Positions 13,419 through 18,911 are shown, counted from the stretch's first letter. The stretch: DNA of 20,903 bases from CAXBYZ01 sp963980215 (GCA_963980215.1 CAXBYZ010000013.1:1-20903); one strand, 5' to 3'. Notes: generated from the letters alone by a model not told the origin. Translations and numbers: made by a program.

Positions 13419-14706
13419 CTCTTTTAATCTCCCGTCAAGAAAGTCCTCATACCCCTTCAAATCAAGCAAACCTTGACCAGAAAGATTAAAGACTATTGTT
13501 TCTTCTTTCCTTTCTTTTTTGCAGCGTTTAGCCTCAGCAATAGCCGATGCTACCGCATGCGCACTTTCCGGAGCTACCACCACTCCTTCACTCTCAGCAA
13601 AAACTTGAGCCGCTTTAAAGATTGTCACCTGATCAAAGGACTTACTTTCGATCAATCCTTTCTGGTGTAAAAAAGCCAAAGATGGAGCAATCCCGTGATA
13701 CCGCAACCCTCCGGCATGAAGTGGTGGAGCTACAAACTCACAACCTAAAGACTTCATCTTTAGCATCGGCGTCTGCTTGCCAGTGTCACCATAATCATAA
13801 AAGTACTTGCCCTTCCCCATCGAGGCACAAGACTTTGGCTCCACTCCCACAAACCGGCAATCAGAAAGCTTGCCTTTTAGTTTTTCAGCCAGCATTGGAT
13901 ATGCAAAGCCGGCGGAAATTACTTCCGCCACCACAGCACCCAATCATGACATCAGGTTTTTCTTGGTAAGCTTTCAATTGCGCCCTCACTTCCTGGCCAA
14001 TCACTGTCTGGTGCAAAATCACATGATTTAAAACACTACCCAAAGAGTACTTTGTGTCTTTGCTAGCAACAGCTACCTCTATAGCTTCAGAGATGGCCAT
14101 TCCTAAAGAACCATGTGTTTTTGGAAACTTTTTAATAAACCCTCTTCCCATCTTAGTGGTTTTTGATGGGCTAGAAATCACATCTGCTCCAAACAACTTC
14201 ATCAAAGTTTTTCTATATGGCTTTTGCTCAAAAGAGATCTTCACCATATACACCAAGCATTCAAGCTCAAAAAACTTACATGCCATCGCCAAAGCCGAAC
14301 CCCACTGGCCCGCCCCCGTCTCAGTCACTAGTTTTTTCACCCCTTCTTTTTTACAATAATACGCCTGAGCTATAGCCGTATTAATCTTATGAGATTGAGT
14401 CAAGGTCAAACCCTCATGTTTATAATAAATTCGAGCCGGAGTTTTTAAAGCTTTCTCCAGTCTTTCCGCCCGAATCAACGGTGTAGCTCGAAAAAGCTTA
14501 TAAATCTCCCTCACCTCGTCCGGAATCTCCACAAACTCATCCAGTGTCACTTCTTGTTTTATAAGTTCCATCGGGAAAAGTGGTGCTAAATCCTCCGGCC
14601 CCACTGGTTTCTTGGTTACCGGGTGTAAAGGTGGCGCCGGCAACTCCCCCAGATATTTATCTAGGTAATAATTAATATTTAAAAAATGCTTTGGTAAATA
14701 ATTCAT
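13404..14706 (-). pseudogene. trpB: Tryptophan synthase beta chain, TrpB2 type, single-base frameshift
   Basis: TrpB joins indole (or an indole donor) to serine, using PLP. The long N-terminus with G-P-E-D-L-A-P-L-F-P is typical of TrpB2. PLP-binding Lys107 is in Q-S-H-K-I-N-T, T-E-T-G-A-G-Q-W-G lies at about 128-136, and the phosphate-binding G-G-G-S-N-F ends at residue 264. There the first frame goes wrong (R-R-L-C-I-S-N-A-G-stop), while the family continuation A-G-F-A-Y-P-M-L-A-E-K-L continues in the other frame to the stop at 13404. Removing one G of the GG at 13914-13915 restores a 433-residue enzyme of normal length. The C-terminal part keeps S-G-Q-G-L-L-D-L. This may be a recent inactivation, an assembly error or, less likely, programmed frameshifting. 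No trpA is seen here. Confidence 0.88.
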
Positions 14707-14770
14707 AAAAAATCCCGCTATCTAGCGGGTCTCCTTGTTGTTTAATAAAAAATGCAATAACTACCCGCTA
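14707..14770 (-). promoter_or_regulatory. trp attenuator: antiterminator and terminator arms
   Basis: On the minus strand three segments compete: TAGCGGGT (14770-14763, overlapping the leader stop codon), ACCCGCTA (14730-14723) and TAGCGGG (14720-14714) followed by six T (14712-14707). The first two pair over 8 bp (antiterminator). The last two pair over 6-7 bp and form an intrinsic terminator whose U-tract touches the trpB ATG. When Trp is plentiful the ribosome at the leader stop would mask the first arm and termination follows. AAGGAG (14731-14736) lies upstream of the terminator stem. Confidence 0.8.
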
Positions 14771-14829
14771 CGCCATCGATAACATCCGGTCCACCACACA
14801 ATCTGGTTATAAAATTTGTTTAGCTTCAT
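14761..14829 (-). CDS. trpL: Trp leader peptide (22 residues)
   Basis: This short ORF begins with an ATG overlapping the stop of the tRNA-binding-domain gene (ATGA), with GGAG 10 nt upstream. It encodes 22 residues with Trp at positions 12, 13 and 19 (V-W-W-T-G-C-Y-R-W-R-S-G) and ends in TAG. Three Trp in 22 residues, two of them in tandem, directly before a terminator and a trpB gene, is the hallmark of ribosome-mediated attenuation. Translation is probably coupled to the gene upstream. Stalling at Trp12/13 leaves the antiterminator arm about 25 nt downstream free; completing translation covers it. Confidence 0.82.
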   Translation of the reverse strand: MKLNKFYNQIVWWTGCYRWRSG

Positions 14830-15146
14830 CTAATCATTTCTCCTACCGGCAATTCAGGTGTCTCTACAAATATCGGCTTATCTTCACCTACCGCCAAGAT
14901 CATTCCCTGGGATTCCTCCCCCATCATTTTCTTGGGCTCAAGGTTAGTCACAAACAAAAACTTTTTATTCTTAAAGTCTTCTCCCGTAAACCCATAGCTC
15001 CTCACTCCGGTAAATATATTTCTGGTCTCTTCTTCACCAACATCAACAGTTAATCGAATCAACTTCTCACTCTTCTCCACATCACAAGCTTCCACTACTT
15101 TCCCTACTTTTATCTCTACTTTAAAAAAATCATCAATAGTAATCAT
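14826..15146 (-). CDS. tRNA-binding-domain protein (MetRS C-terminal/CsaA/EMAP type)
   Basis: This 106-residue OB-fold protein has the typical beginning I-T-I-D-D-F-F-K-V-E-I-K-V-G-K-V, then S-E-K-L-I-R-L-T-V-D-V-G, I-F-T-G-V-R-S-Y, F-V-T-N-L-E-P-K-K-M-M-G and S-Q-G-M-I-L-A. It matches the domain appended to methionyl-tRNA synthetases and found alone as CsaA or Arc1p-like proteins; it binds tRNA non-specifically. It overlaps trpS by 4 bp and the Trp leader by 4 bp. It may serve as a tRNA-binding partner for a synthetase (TrpRS or MetRS); which one is not visible in the sequence. Confidence 0.88.
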   Translation of the reverse strand: MITIDDFFKVEIKVGKVVEACDVEKSEKLIRLTVDVGEEETRNIFTGVRSYGFTGEDFKNKKFLFVTNLEPKKMMGEESQGMILAVGEDKPIFVETPELPVGEMIR

Positions 15147-16135
15147 ATCAACCCCATCTTTTCTTTTACTTCTCTTACAGTTGCACTGGCAATCTCACGA
15201 GCTTTTTTAGCCCCATCTTCAATAATCTTATTAACATATTCAGGTTTAGCTTCCAACTCTTTTCGTTTCTTTTGAATCGGCTCTAGTTCCTTGTATATAG
15301 CCTCAGCCAACTCCGTCTTTAAATCTCCATACCTAATCCCTTCTGAAACATACATCTTTTCATACCCTCTTCTTCTCTCAATCCCACAAAACAACTCCAC
15401 CAACTGCAACAAATTTGCCACTCCGCCACTACTAGGCACTTCATCGCCCTTACCACTATCTGTTGGTGCTTGAGCTAGTTTTTTCTTAATCGTCTCCAAA
15501 TCATCCACCAAGCTGATAAAAGACCCCTCCACCGACTTGCTCATCTTCCCTTCTCCAAGCAAAGATGGCACATAACCAGTTTTAGTTTCAAATCTCATTG
15601 GTTCAGGAAAATCCATACCATATCTATCATTCATCTTTCTAGCCACTTCTCTCGTCACTTCCAAATGAGGTTCTTGGTCAATCCCCACCGGTACATCAGT
15701 TGCTTTATATATCAAAATATCTGAAGCCATCAATAATGGATAATTCACCAAAGCCATGGTTACATTCTCGGGGTGTTGTTTTGCCTTCTCCTTAAAAGTT
15801 GGCAAATGTTGCATTCGAGCCAAAGTGGATACGGTTGAAAAATAAAATGCCAGTTCAGTGTGTTCAGCTGATAAATGTGACTGTAAAAACACCGAACTTC
15901 TCTCTGGATCAAGACCACTTGAAAGGTAGTCAAGCACTACATCTCTTGCTGTACTCTTTAAACTATCCTTATCATGCGGAGTAGTTAAAGAATGCAAATC
16001 TGCCACCATATATAACACTTCATAACTAAAGTTATCTTGCAATTCAAGCATTCCCTTCACCATTCCTAAATAATTGCCCAAATGTAACCGACCCGTTGAT
16101 CGAATACCAGATAATACTCTTTTTTTATTTTTCAT
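15143..16135 (-). CDS. trpS: Tryptophanyl-tRNA synthetase
   Basis: This 330-residue class I synthetase charges tRNA-Trp. The HIGH signature is H-L-G-N (residues 18-21) in S-G-I-R-S-T-G-R-L-H-L-G-N-Y; the KMSKS loop is intact at 197-201 (G-E-G-K-M-S-K-S). A-D-L-H-S-L-T and D-V-P-V-G-I-D-Q-E-P-H-L-E are family-specific. The length is usual for bacterial TrpRS. A strong AGGAGG stands 5 nt before the ATG and overlaps the stop of a small upstream ORF. It heads the operon trpS, tRNA-binding protein, leader, trpB2, which groups Trp use and Trp synthesis. Confidence 0.95.
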   Translation of the reverse strand: MKNKKRVLSGIRSTGRLHLGNYLGMVKGMLELQDNFSYEVLYMVADLHSLTTPHDKDSLKSTARDVVLDYLSSGLDPERSSVFLQSHLSAEHTELAFYFSTVSTLARMQHLPTFKEKAKQHPENVTMALVNYPLLMASDILIYKATDVPVGIDQEPHLEVTREVARKMNDRYGMDFPEPMRFETKTGYVPSLLGEGKMSKSVEGSFISLVDDLETIKKKLAQAPTDSGKGDEVPSSGGVANLLQLVELFCGIERRRGYEKMYVSEGIRYGDLKTELAEAIYKELEPIQKKRKELEAKPEYVNKIIEDGAKKAREIASATVREVKEKMGLI

Positions 16136-16142
16136 ACTCCTC

Positions 16143-16241
16143 CTAATAATACCTTGTTAATAATTTTTTAACCAATTGAAAAGCATCGGGTCCCATGCCC
16201 CCGATTATGCCTATTAATTTATTTCGATGTACTTTATTCAT
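16143..16241 (-). CDS. Small ORF resembling the N-terminus of Asp/Glu racemases (remnant or leader)
   Basis: Thirty-two residues include K-L-I-G-I-I-G-G-M-G-P-D-A, the characteristic start of aspartate/glutamate racemase-family proteins, which normally have about 230 residues. Only this start remains: the ORF stops 7 nt before trpS, and its TAG is inside the trpS ribosome binding site. The ATG directly follows the T-run of a terminator, so there is no room for its own Shine-Dalgarno sequence. It may be a gene remnant, or a small ORF that couples translation to trpS. There are no Trp codons. Confidence 0.5.
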   Translation of the reverse strand: MNKVHRNKLIGIIGGMGPDAFQLVKKLLTRYY

Positions 16242-16290
16242 AAAAAAAGCCCTCGTTCAACCACAACCAATAAAGTGATCAAACAAGGAC
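16242..16290 (-). terminator. Long-stem terminator upstream of trpS
   Basis: On the minus strand GTCCTTGTTTGATCAC and GTGGTTGAACGAGGGC pair over 16 positions (five wobbles) with a 10-nt loop and run into seven T. The T-run abuts the ATG of the racemase-like ORF, the same layout as at trpB. It stands about 20 nt after another terminator (16303-16323), so it may be a regulated stop for trpS. Confidence 0.72.
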
Positions 16291-16302
16291 CCTCTTTCCA
16301 AC

Positions 16303-16494
16303 AAAAAACCCCGCTGCCGGGGTCAATGTCAAAATACGAGCAATCTCGTTTTAACACGTACTTTATCCGTTTATGGCAACATACGTTGCTGTCTTTTACA
16401 GTTTTGCCTCTGGACTCGACACCCTTTCGGTAGCCTTGTCAGCTAAGAGAAACCCAACCGAATCTCTTTTGCGCTTTTAGTTAAATTGTTAACT
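16303..16494 (-). ncRNA. Structured ncRNA or leader of unknown class
   Basis: About 190 nt, bounded by a promoter (16501-16528) and the terminator CCCCG-GCAG-CGGGG plus six T (16303-16323). On the minus strand it shows hairpins AAGAGA/TCTCTT, GACA/TGTC, CTGT/ACAG, GCAAC-GTAT-GTTGC, and GTTAAAACGAG paired with CTCG..TTTTGAC. TTCGGT in the first loop is complementary to ACCGAA about 30 nt further on (16457-16462 and 16426-16431), a likely pseudoknot. It carries no ORF. It does not match the consensus of T-box, SAM, TPP, c-di-GMP, SRP or tmRNA known to me. It could be an independent small RNA or a regulatory leader for trpS. Confidence 0.6.
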
Positions 16495-16500
16495 TTAGAT

Positions 16501-16528
16501 ATTCTATCACCAATTTAATGCTTGTCAA
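16501..16528 (-). promoter_or_regulatory. Promoter of the ncRNA/trpS region
   Basis: Minus strand -35 TTGACA (16523-16528), 16-bp spacer, -10 TAGAAT (16501-16506). It diverges from the RHH/PIN promoter at 16544 with 15 bp between the two -35 boxes. It is the best promoter upstream of trpS. Confidence 0.75.
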
Positions 16529-16543
16529 ACTTTTACTTTTTGC

Positions 16544-16583
16544 TTGACAAAGATATATACCCTAGTATATATTGGTATATACC
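16544..16583 (+). promoter_or_regulatory. RHH/PIN promoter and operator
   Basis: The -35 is TTGACA (16544-16549); the -10 is TATATT (16568-16573, 18-bp spacer) or TATATA (16566-16571, 16 bp). Transcription should begin about 4-6 nt before the ATG at 16584, without a ribosome binding site. TATATACC occurs at 16554-16561 and 16576-16583, 22 bp apart, with GTATATA (16565-16571) between and the palindrome GGTATATACC at 16574-16583. This fits cooperative binding by an RHH dimer. Confidence 0.75.
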
Positions 16584-16871
16584 ATGCAAGTTCTTCCCAT
16601 CAAGCTTCCAGACGATCTCTATCAAGATCTAAAAACTATTTCCCAAGCCACCAATCTCTCTATGGCCGAGTTTATTCGTCAATCCATAGACAAACCCTTA
16701 AAAACTCAACTAAAAGCCACCCAATCAAAACAACAAAAATATCAAAATAAAATCAAAGCCAATCTTAAAAAAGTTGAAAAACTTGCCGGTGGCTTCAATC
16801 TTGGTTCAGGCTTAAATCCAAGTCAAATGAATCAAAATTATGACAAGATGTATGAAGAAATGTTACCTTGA
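16584..16871 (+). CDS. Ribbon-helix-helix antitoxin (TA3)
   Basis: This 95-residue protein has a CopG/RHH DNA-binding domain at the N-terminus: strand Q-V-L-P-I-K-L-P, helix D-D-L-Y-Q-D-L-K-T-I-S-Q-A-T, then N-L-S-M-A-E-F-I-R-Q-S-I. A Lys/Gln-rich linker and a toxin-binding tail follow (G-G-F-N-L-G-S-G ... Y-D-K-M-Y-E-E-M). The start at 16584 is preferred over the ATG at 16572 because the domain begins there and the upstream codons lie within the operator. It overlaps the toxin gene by 20 bp. Operator repeats suggest autoregulation. Confidence 0.82.
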   Translation: MQVLPIKLPDDLYQDLKTISQATNLSMAEFIRQSIDKPLKTQLKATQSKQQKYQNKIKANLKKVEKLAGGFNLGSGLNPSQMNQNYDKMYEEMLP

Positions 16872-17310
16872 CTCAAATATTCTCATCTACTACAAAAATC
16901 AAGATTCGCCTTTCCATTCTCAAACTAAAACTCTCATCACTCACTTAATTATAAATGACTTTTATCCCACCATTTCACCATTAGTTATAGGCGAATTCAT
17001 CCACCAATTTCGCCTCTTGCTAATCAATAACAAAACAAAATCATCTACTGTCTTTATCAATCTTACTACCGCTTTAAAACAAATTTTTTCCCTTCCCCAT
17101 CTTGAAATTATCAACCCTCCAAAATCCTTACAATCTCAACTTAAAACTATTGCCTTGATGGAAAAATTCTCTCTCCGACCCAGAGACGCTTATCACTTAC
17201 TTACTATGAAACATCACCAAATTAAATACTTTGCCACTTTTGATCAAGATTTTAAAAAAGTTTTCAAACAAAAAATTCTATCACCAATAGATGCCCAAAC
17301 ACTTCATTAA
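16852..17310 (+). CDS. PIN-domain ribonuclease toxin (VapC-like, TA3)
   Basis: This 152-residue PIN-domain protein has all expected acidic metal ligands: Asp7 in Y-L-D-S-N, Glu48 in I-G-E-F, Asp112 in R-P-R-D-A-Y-H, and Asp131/Asp133 in T-F-D-Q-D-F. VapC relatives are Mg-dependent RNases that cleave tRNA or rRNA. The start at 16852 (M-K-K-C-Y-L-D-S-N) fits the family; an ATG 12 nt upstream is possible. It overlaps the antitoxin upstream and RNHCP downstream by 20 bp each, forming a three-gene transcript. The RNA target cannot be told from the sequence. Confidence 0.85.
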   Translation: MKKCYLDSNILIYYKNQDSPFHSQTKTLITHLIINDFYPTISPLVIGEFIHQFRLLLINNKTKSSTVFINLTTALKQIFSLPHLEIINPPKSLQSQLKTIALMEKFSLRPRDAYHLLTMKHHQIKYFATFDQDFKKVFKQKILSPIDAQTLH

Positions 17311-17605
17311 AATCAAAGAAAACTTCACTTGTGACCACTGCGGTCAAAAAAATATTGGCACCGGTTACACCAACCACTGCCCCAACTGCCTTTACTCAAA
17401 ACACGTCGATAATCTTGTTCCCGGTGACAGGGACTGTCCTTGTCACGGTTTAATGAAACCAATCGCCTCTCAACTTATCAAAGATCAGTTCACTCTCACC
17501 CATCAATGCCTCTCTTGCCAAAAAATATCCAACTGCAAGGCTTCCCCAAAAGATAATCAAAGACTGCTAATCAAGCTTTCTTCTAAACCATCCCCTGCTA
17601 CTTAA
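17291..17605 (+). CDS. RNHCP-domain zinc-ribbon protein
   Basis: This 104-residue protein has two zinc-ribbon halves: C-D-H-C-G (about 14-18) with N-H-C-P-N-C (about 28-33), and C-P-C-H-G with C-L-S-C further on. The stretch N-H-C-P-N-C-L-Y-S-K-H-V-D followed by P-G-D-R and G-L-M-K-P-I matches the RNHCP family, named for its R-N-H-C-P signature; the Arg is Thr here. Its function is unknown. The conserved P-G-D-R-D-C-P-C-H-G is encoded by a palindrome (17424-17446). It overlaps the PIN gene by 20 bp and its stop overlaps the convergent stop at 17602. Confidence 0.83.
   Translation: MPKHFIKIKENFTCDHCGQKNIGTGYTNHCPNCLYSKHVDNLVPGDRDCPCHGLMKPIASQLIKDQFTLTHQCLSCQKISNCKASPKDNQRLLIKLSSKPSPAT
17424..17446. 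repeat. TGAC..GTCA-type palindrome inside the RNHCP gene
   Basis: GTGACAGGGAC-T-GTCCTTGTCAC has 11-nt arms with one G-T wobble; the core is close to the perfect copy at 4219-4239. It encodes G-D-R-D-C-P-C-H, at a position where the family is conserved in length, so here the palindrome replaces rather than adds sequence. Confidence 0.65.
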
Positions 17606-17853
17606 ATTTCCTTAGAAACAAAGCGAAGCCCATCAGTAACTATGTGTTGGGTAATAACTCCAGCTCCAAAACCAATCCAAAATACCTTCTTGTTCAAAAA
17701 TCCCATCAAACAACTAAACACTCCGTATAAACTGTGATGCAAACGATATCCATTTATAATAAAAGAATCTTTACCAATCACATCAATAGCCAAAAACTCA
17801 TACAACCAGGCGACAAAAAATCCAAAAACAAAAGATAATAAAAACTTAAACAT
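17602..17853 (-). CDS. Small membrane protein of unknown function
   Basis: This 83-residue protein has three hydrophobic segments (about 3-22, 41-56 and 60-76) with polar motifs facing them: R-L-H-H-S-L-Y-G, and V-I-T-Q-H-I-V-T-D-G. The His residues and the Asp might bind a metal or heme, but I do not recognise the family. The start at 17853 is chosen because the in-frame extension upstream reads straight through the tRNA gene. It begins 6 bp after the tRNA 3' end and is probably on the same transcript. Confidence 0.65.
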   Translation of the reverse strand: MFKFLLSFVFGFFVAWLYEFLAIDVIGKDSFIINGYRLHHSLYGVFSCLMGFLNKKVFWIGFGAGVITQHIVTDGLRFVSKEI

Positions 17854-17859
17854 AAAAAG

Positions 17860-17933
17860 TGGCGACGGGTGGGATCGAACCACCGAATCCTTCTGTTTAT
17901 GAATCAGACGCTCTACCACTGAGCTACGCCGCC
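17860..17933 (-). tRNA. tRNA with CAU anticodon (elongator Met, or Ile2)
   Basis: The cloverleaf is complete: acceptor GGCGGCG/CGTCGCC (one G-U), D-stem GCTC/GAGC with loop AGTGGTA, anticodon stem TCTGA/ACAGA (last pair A-A) with loop TTCATAA, T-stem GGTGG/CCACC with loop TTCGATC, discriminator A. The 3' CCA is not encoded. The G1-C72 pair and the lack of three G-C pairs in the anticodon stem argue against an initiator. Elongator tRNA-Met and lysidine-modified tRNA-Ile2 cannot be separated by eye. Confidence 0.92.
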
Positions 17934-17959
17934 ATTTCAATCAGTATTTTACCAGATCA

Positions 17960-18640
17960 TCAAACGTTTTTCTTTAGACCTTCTATGTATCCCAAAATCT
18001 CATAGTTCAAGTTTGTTCCCCTTTTTACATATACAAACAAAGTTCCATAGTGATTATTAAAATTTGCATAAAACTTTTTGTTCTTTACTTTTTTATAACT
18101 AACTTTAGCAAACATAAATCTAGGTATACTAGTAATTTTTGACCAATACTTTTCCACTTCATTTATTCTTATTGAATGGTCTTGATTAATACTCACATGA
18201 CAAGAAATTCGACTATCTTTAATTCTTAGACACTCTCTCAACCATTTTAGGTAAATTAAAATCATTTTTGGGTCAGAATTTGCAAACAAAGTCTTCCTGT
18301 GTTTTTTAGCTCCCTCAGCCCAATAAAGCCCTGCCCCCAAAACAAACAACTCTCTTTTTGTTAGATCAGATATTTTTCTAATACCAATATTTTTAAATCG
18401 CTCAAAACGTTCCAATCTCTCTTTCTTGTTATTACTCGCTCTCTTCAACCTTCCCTTCATTCCTCCATCTTTAGCATTTTGTATTAATATTTCTTTCTGT
18501 GCTTTAGTTAACTCAACATCATTGCACCACAAACTTACCGAACTTTTGCTGACTTCAAGTATATTGGCAATATAACCAATAGATAGACCTTCTTCTCTTC
18601 TCAACCTTCTCGCTTCAATTCTTTGGGCAGATTTAGCCAT
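17960..18640 (-). CDS. HTH protein with a LAGLIDADG-like C-terminal domain
   Basis: This is a 226-residue basic protein. The N-terminal helix-turn-helix is clear: E-A-R-R-L-R-R-E-E-G-L-S-I-G-Y-I-A-N-I-L-E and V-S-K-S-S-V-S-L-W-C-N (about 8-40). After a Lys/Arg-rich linker the second domain begins with F-V-L-G-A-G-L-Y-W-A-E-G (about 100-111), which resembles a LAGLIDADG helix ending in Glu, followed by F-A-N-S-D-P-K-M-I and a C-terminal G-T-L-F-V-Y-V-K-R-G-T. Such HTH/LAGLIDADG-related proteins occur in CPR bacteria and archaea and may be regulators derived from homing endonucleases. DNA-binding is likely; nuclease activity is uncertain. A terminator and a tRNA-like element lie just upstream. 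Confidence 0.65.
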   Translation of the reverse strand: MAKSAQRIEARRLRREEGLSIGYIANILEVSKSSVSLWCNDVELTKAQKEILIQNAKDGGMKGRLKRASNNKKERLERFERFKNIGIRKISDLTKRELFVLGAGLYWAEGAKKHRKTLFANSDPKMILIYLKWLRECLRIKDSRISCHVSINQDHSIRINEVEKYWSKITSIPRFMFAKVSYKKVKNKKFYANFNNHYGTLFVYVKRGTNLNYEILGYIEGLKKNV

Positions 18641-18687
18641 ATATCTCTACATTCATCATACGAAGAATATGCGAATATGTCAACAAC

Positions 18688-18715
18688 AAAAACCCGCCTT
18701 TTACGGCGGATTTTT
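18688..18715. terminator. Bidirectional intrinsic terminator
   Basis: CCGCC-TTTTAC-GGCGG (18694-18709) is followed by ATTTTTA on the plus strand and by a G plus five T on the minus strand. It stands between the tRNA-like element and the HTH gene on the minus strand, as the end of a short RNA or as an attenuator. Confidence 0.82.
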
Positions 18716-18721
18716 ACTTTG

Positions 18722-18795
18722 TAGCGGGTCCTAGGTAACGCTCCTAGGTTAAGTGAGATTATGAGCCTCACGAGATACTTACCTCCCACCCGCTA
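18722..18795 (-). ncRNA. tRNA-like structured RNA with a CAU-type loop
   Basis: On the minus strand the ends pair over 8 bp (TAGCGGGT/ACCCGCTA), and inside are three arms in cloverleaf order: GAGG/TCTC with a 6-nt loop, TGAGG-CTCATAA-TCTCA and CCTAGG-AGCGTTA-CCTAGG. The middle arm has the exact loop of tRNA-fMet, and GCGGG...CTCATAA recalls initiator tRNA. However, the D-loop lacks GG, the T-loop lacks TTC, and position 8 is not T. Acceptor position 1 pairs with 72. It is either a decayed initiator tRNA or a tRNA-mimicking leader. It is followed 13 nt later by a terminator stem. Confidence 0.5.
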
Positions 18796-18850
18796 TATTT
18801 AAAAGAACTTTTGTATTCTACCAAATTATATGGCCTATTACCAATATCTG

Positions 18851-18911
18851 TAAGGGGTGGATACCCCTTACTCAGCTATCTCTTAGCAGATTTTAAGGAG
18901 CGAATGCTCCT
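18851..18911. repeat. Composite palindromic element at the 3' end of the CMK-like gene
   Basis: TAAGGGGT-GGAT-ACCCCTTA (18851-18870) and, 25 nt later, AGGAGC-GAAT-GCTCCT (18896-18911). The arrangement and spacing are the same as in the nnrD and exonuclease elements (22 and 25 nt), though the sequence between differs. The second hairpin codes for residues 230-235 of the kinase-like protein; the first is just after its stop. Confidence 0.65.

Noticed and set aside
13622..13969. Plus-strand open frames antisense to trpB2 and around the frameshift
   Set aside because: They are shadows of trpB2, with no ribosome binding site and no domain resemblance.
14826..15146. Part of a split methionyl-tRNA synthetase
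   Set aside because: No MetRS catalytic domain is near; a free-standing tRNA-binding domain is common, so I did not call it a MetRS subunit.
16415..16450. A hammerhead ribozyme core in the ncRNA (CTGA...CGAAA...GTC)
   Set aside because: The CTGATGA element is not intact (CTGACAAG), and the flanking stems do not form the three-way junction.
16303..16494. A T-box leader for trpS
   Set aside because: I found no T-box core sequence (AGGGTGGNACCGCG type) or clear specifier arrangement, although TGG occurs in the first hairpin loop.
17854..17940. An N-terminal extension of the small membrane protein (M-K-W-R-R-S-S-V-V-E-R...)
   Set aside because: It is the tRNA gene read as protein; the real start is after the tRNA, at 17853.
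18601..18789. A 62-residue minus-strand frame overlapping the tRNA-like element
   Set aside because: It runs through a strong terminator and a structured RNA and overlaps the start of the HTH gene; no family resemblance.
18722..18795. An ordinary functional initiator tRNA gene
   Set aside because: The D-loop lacks GG, the T-loop lacks TTC, and position 8 is not T; reported only as tRNA-like.
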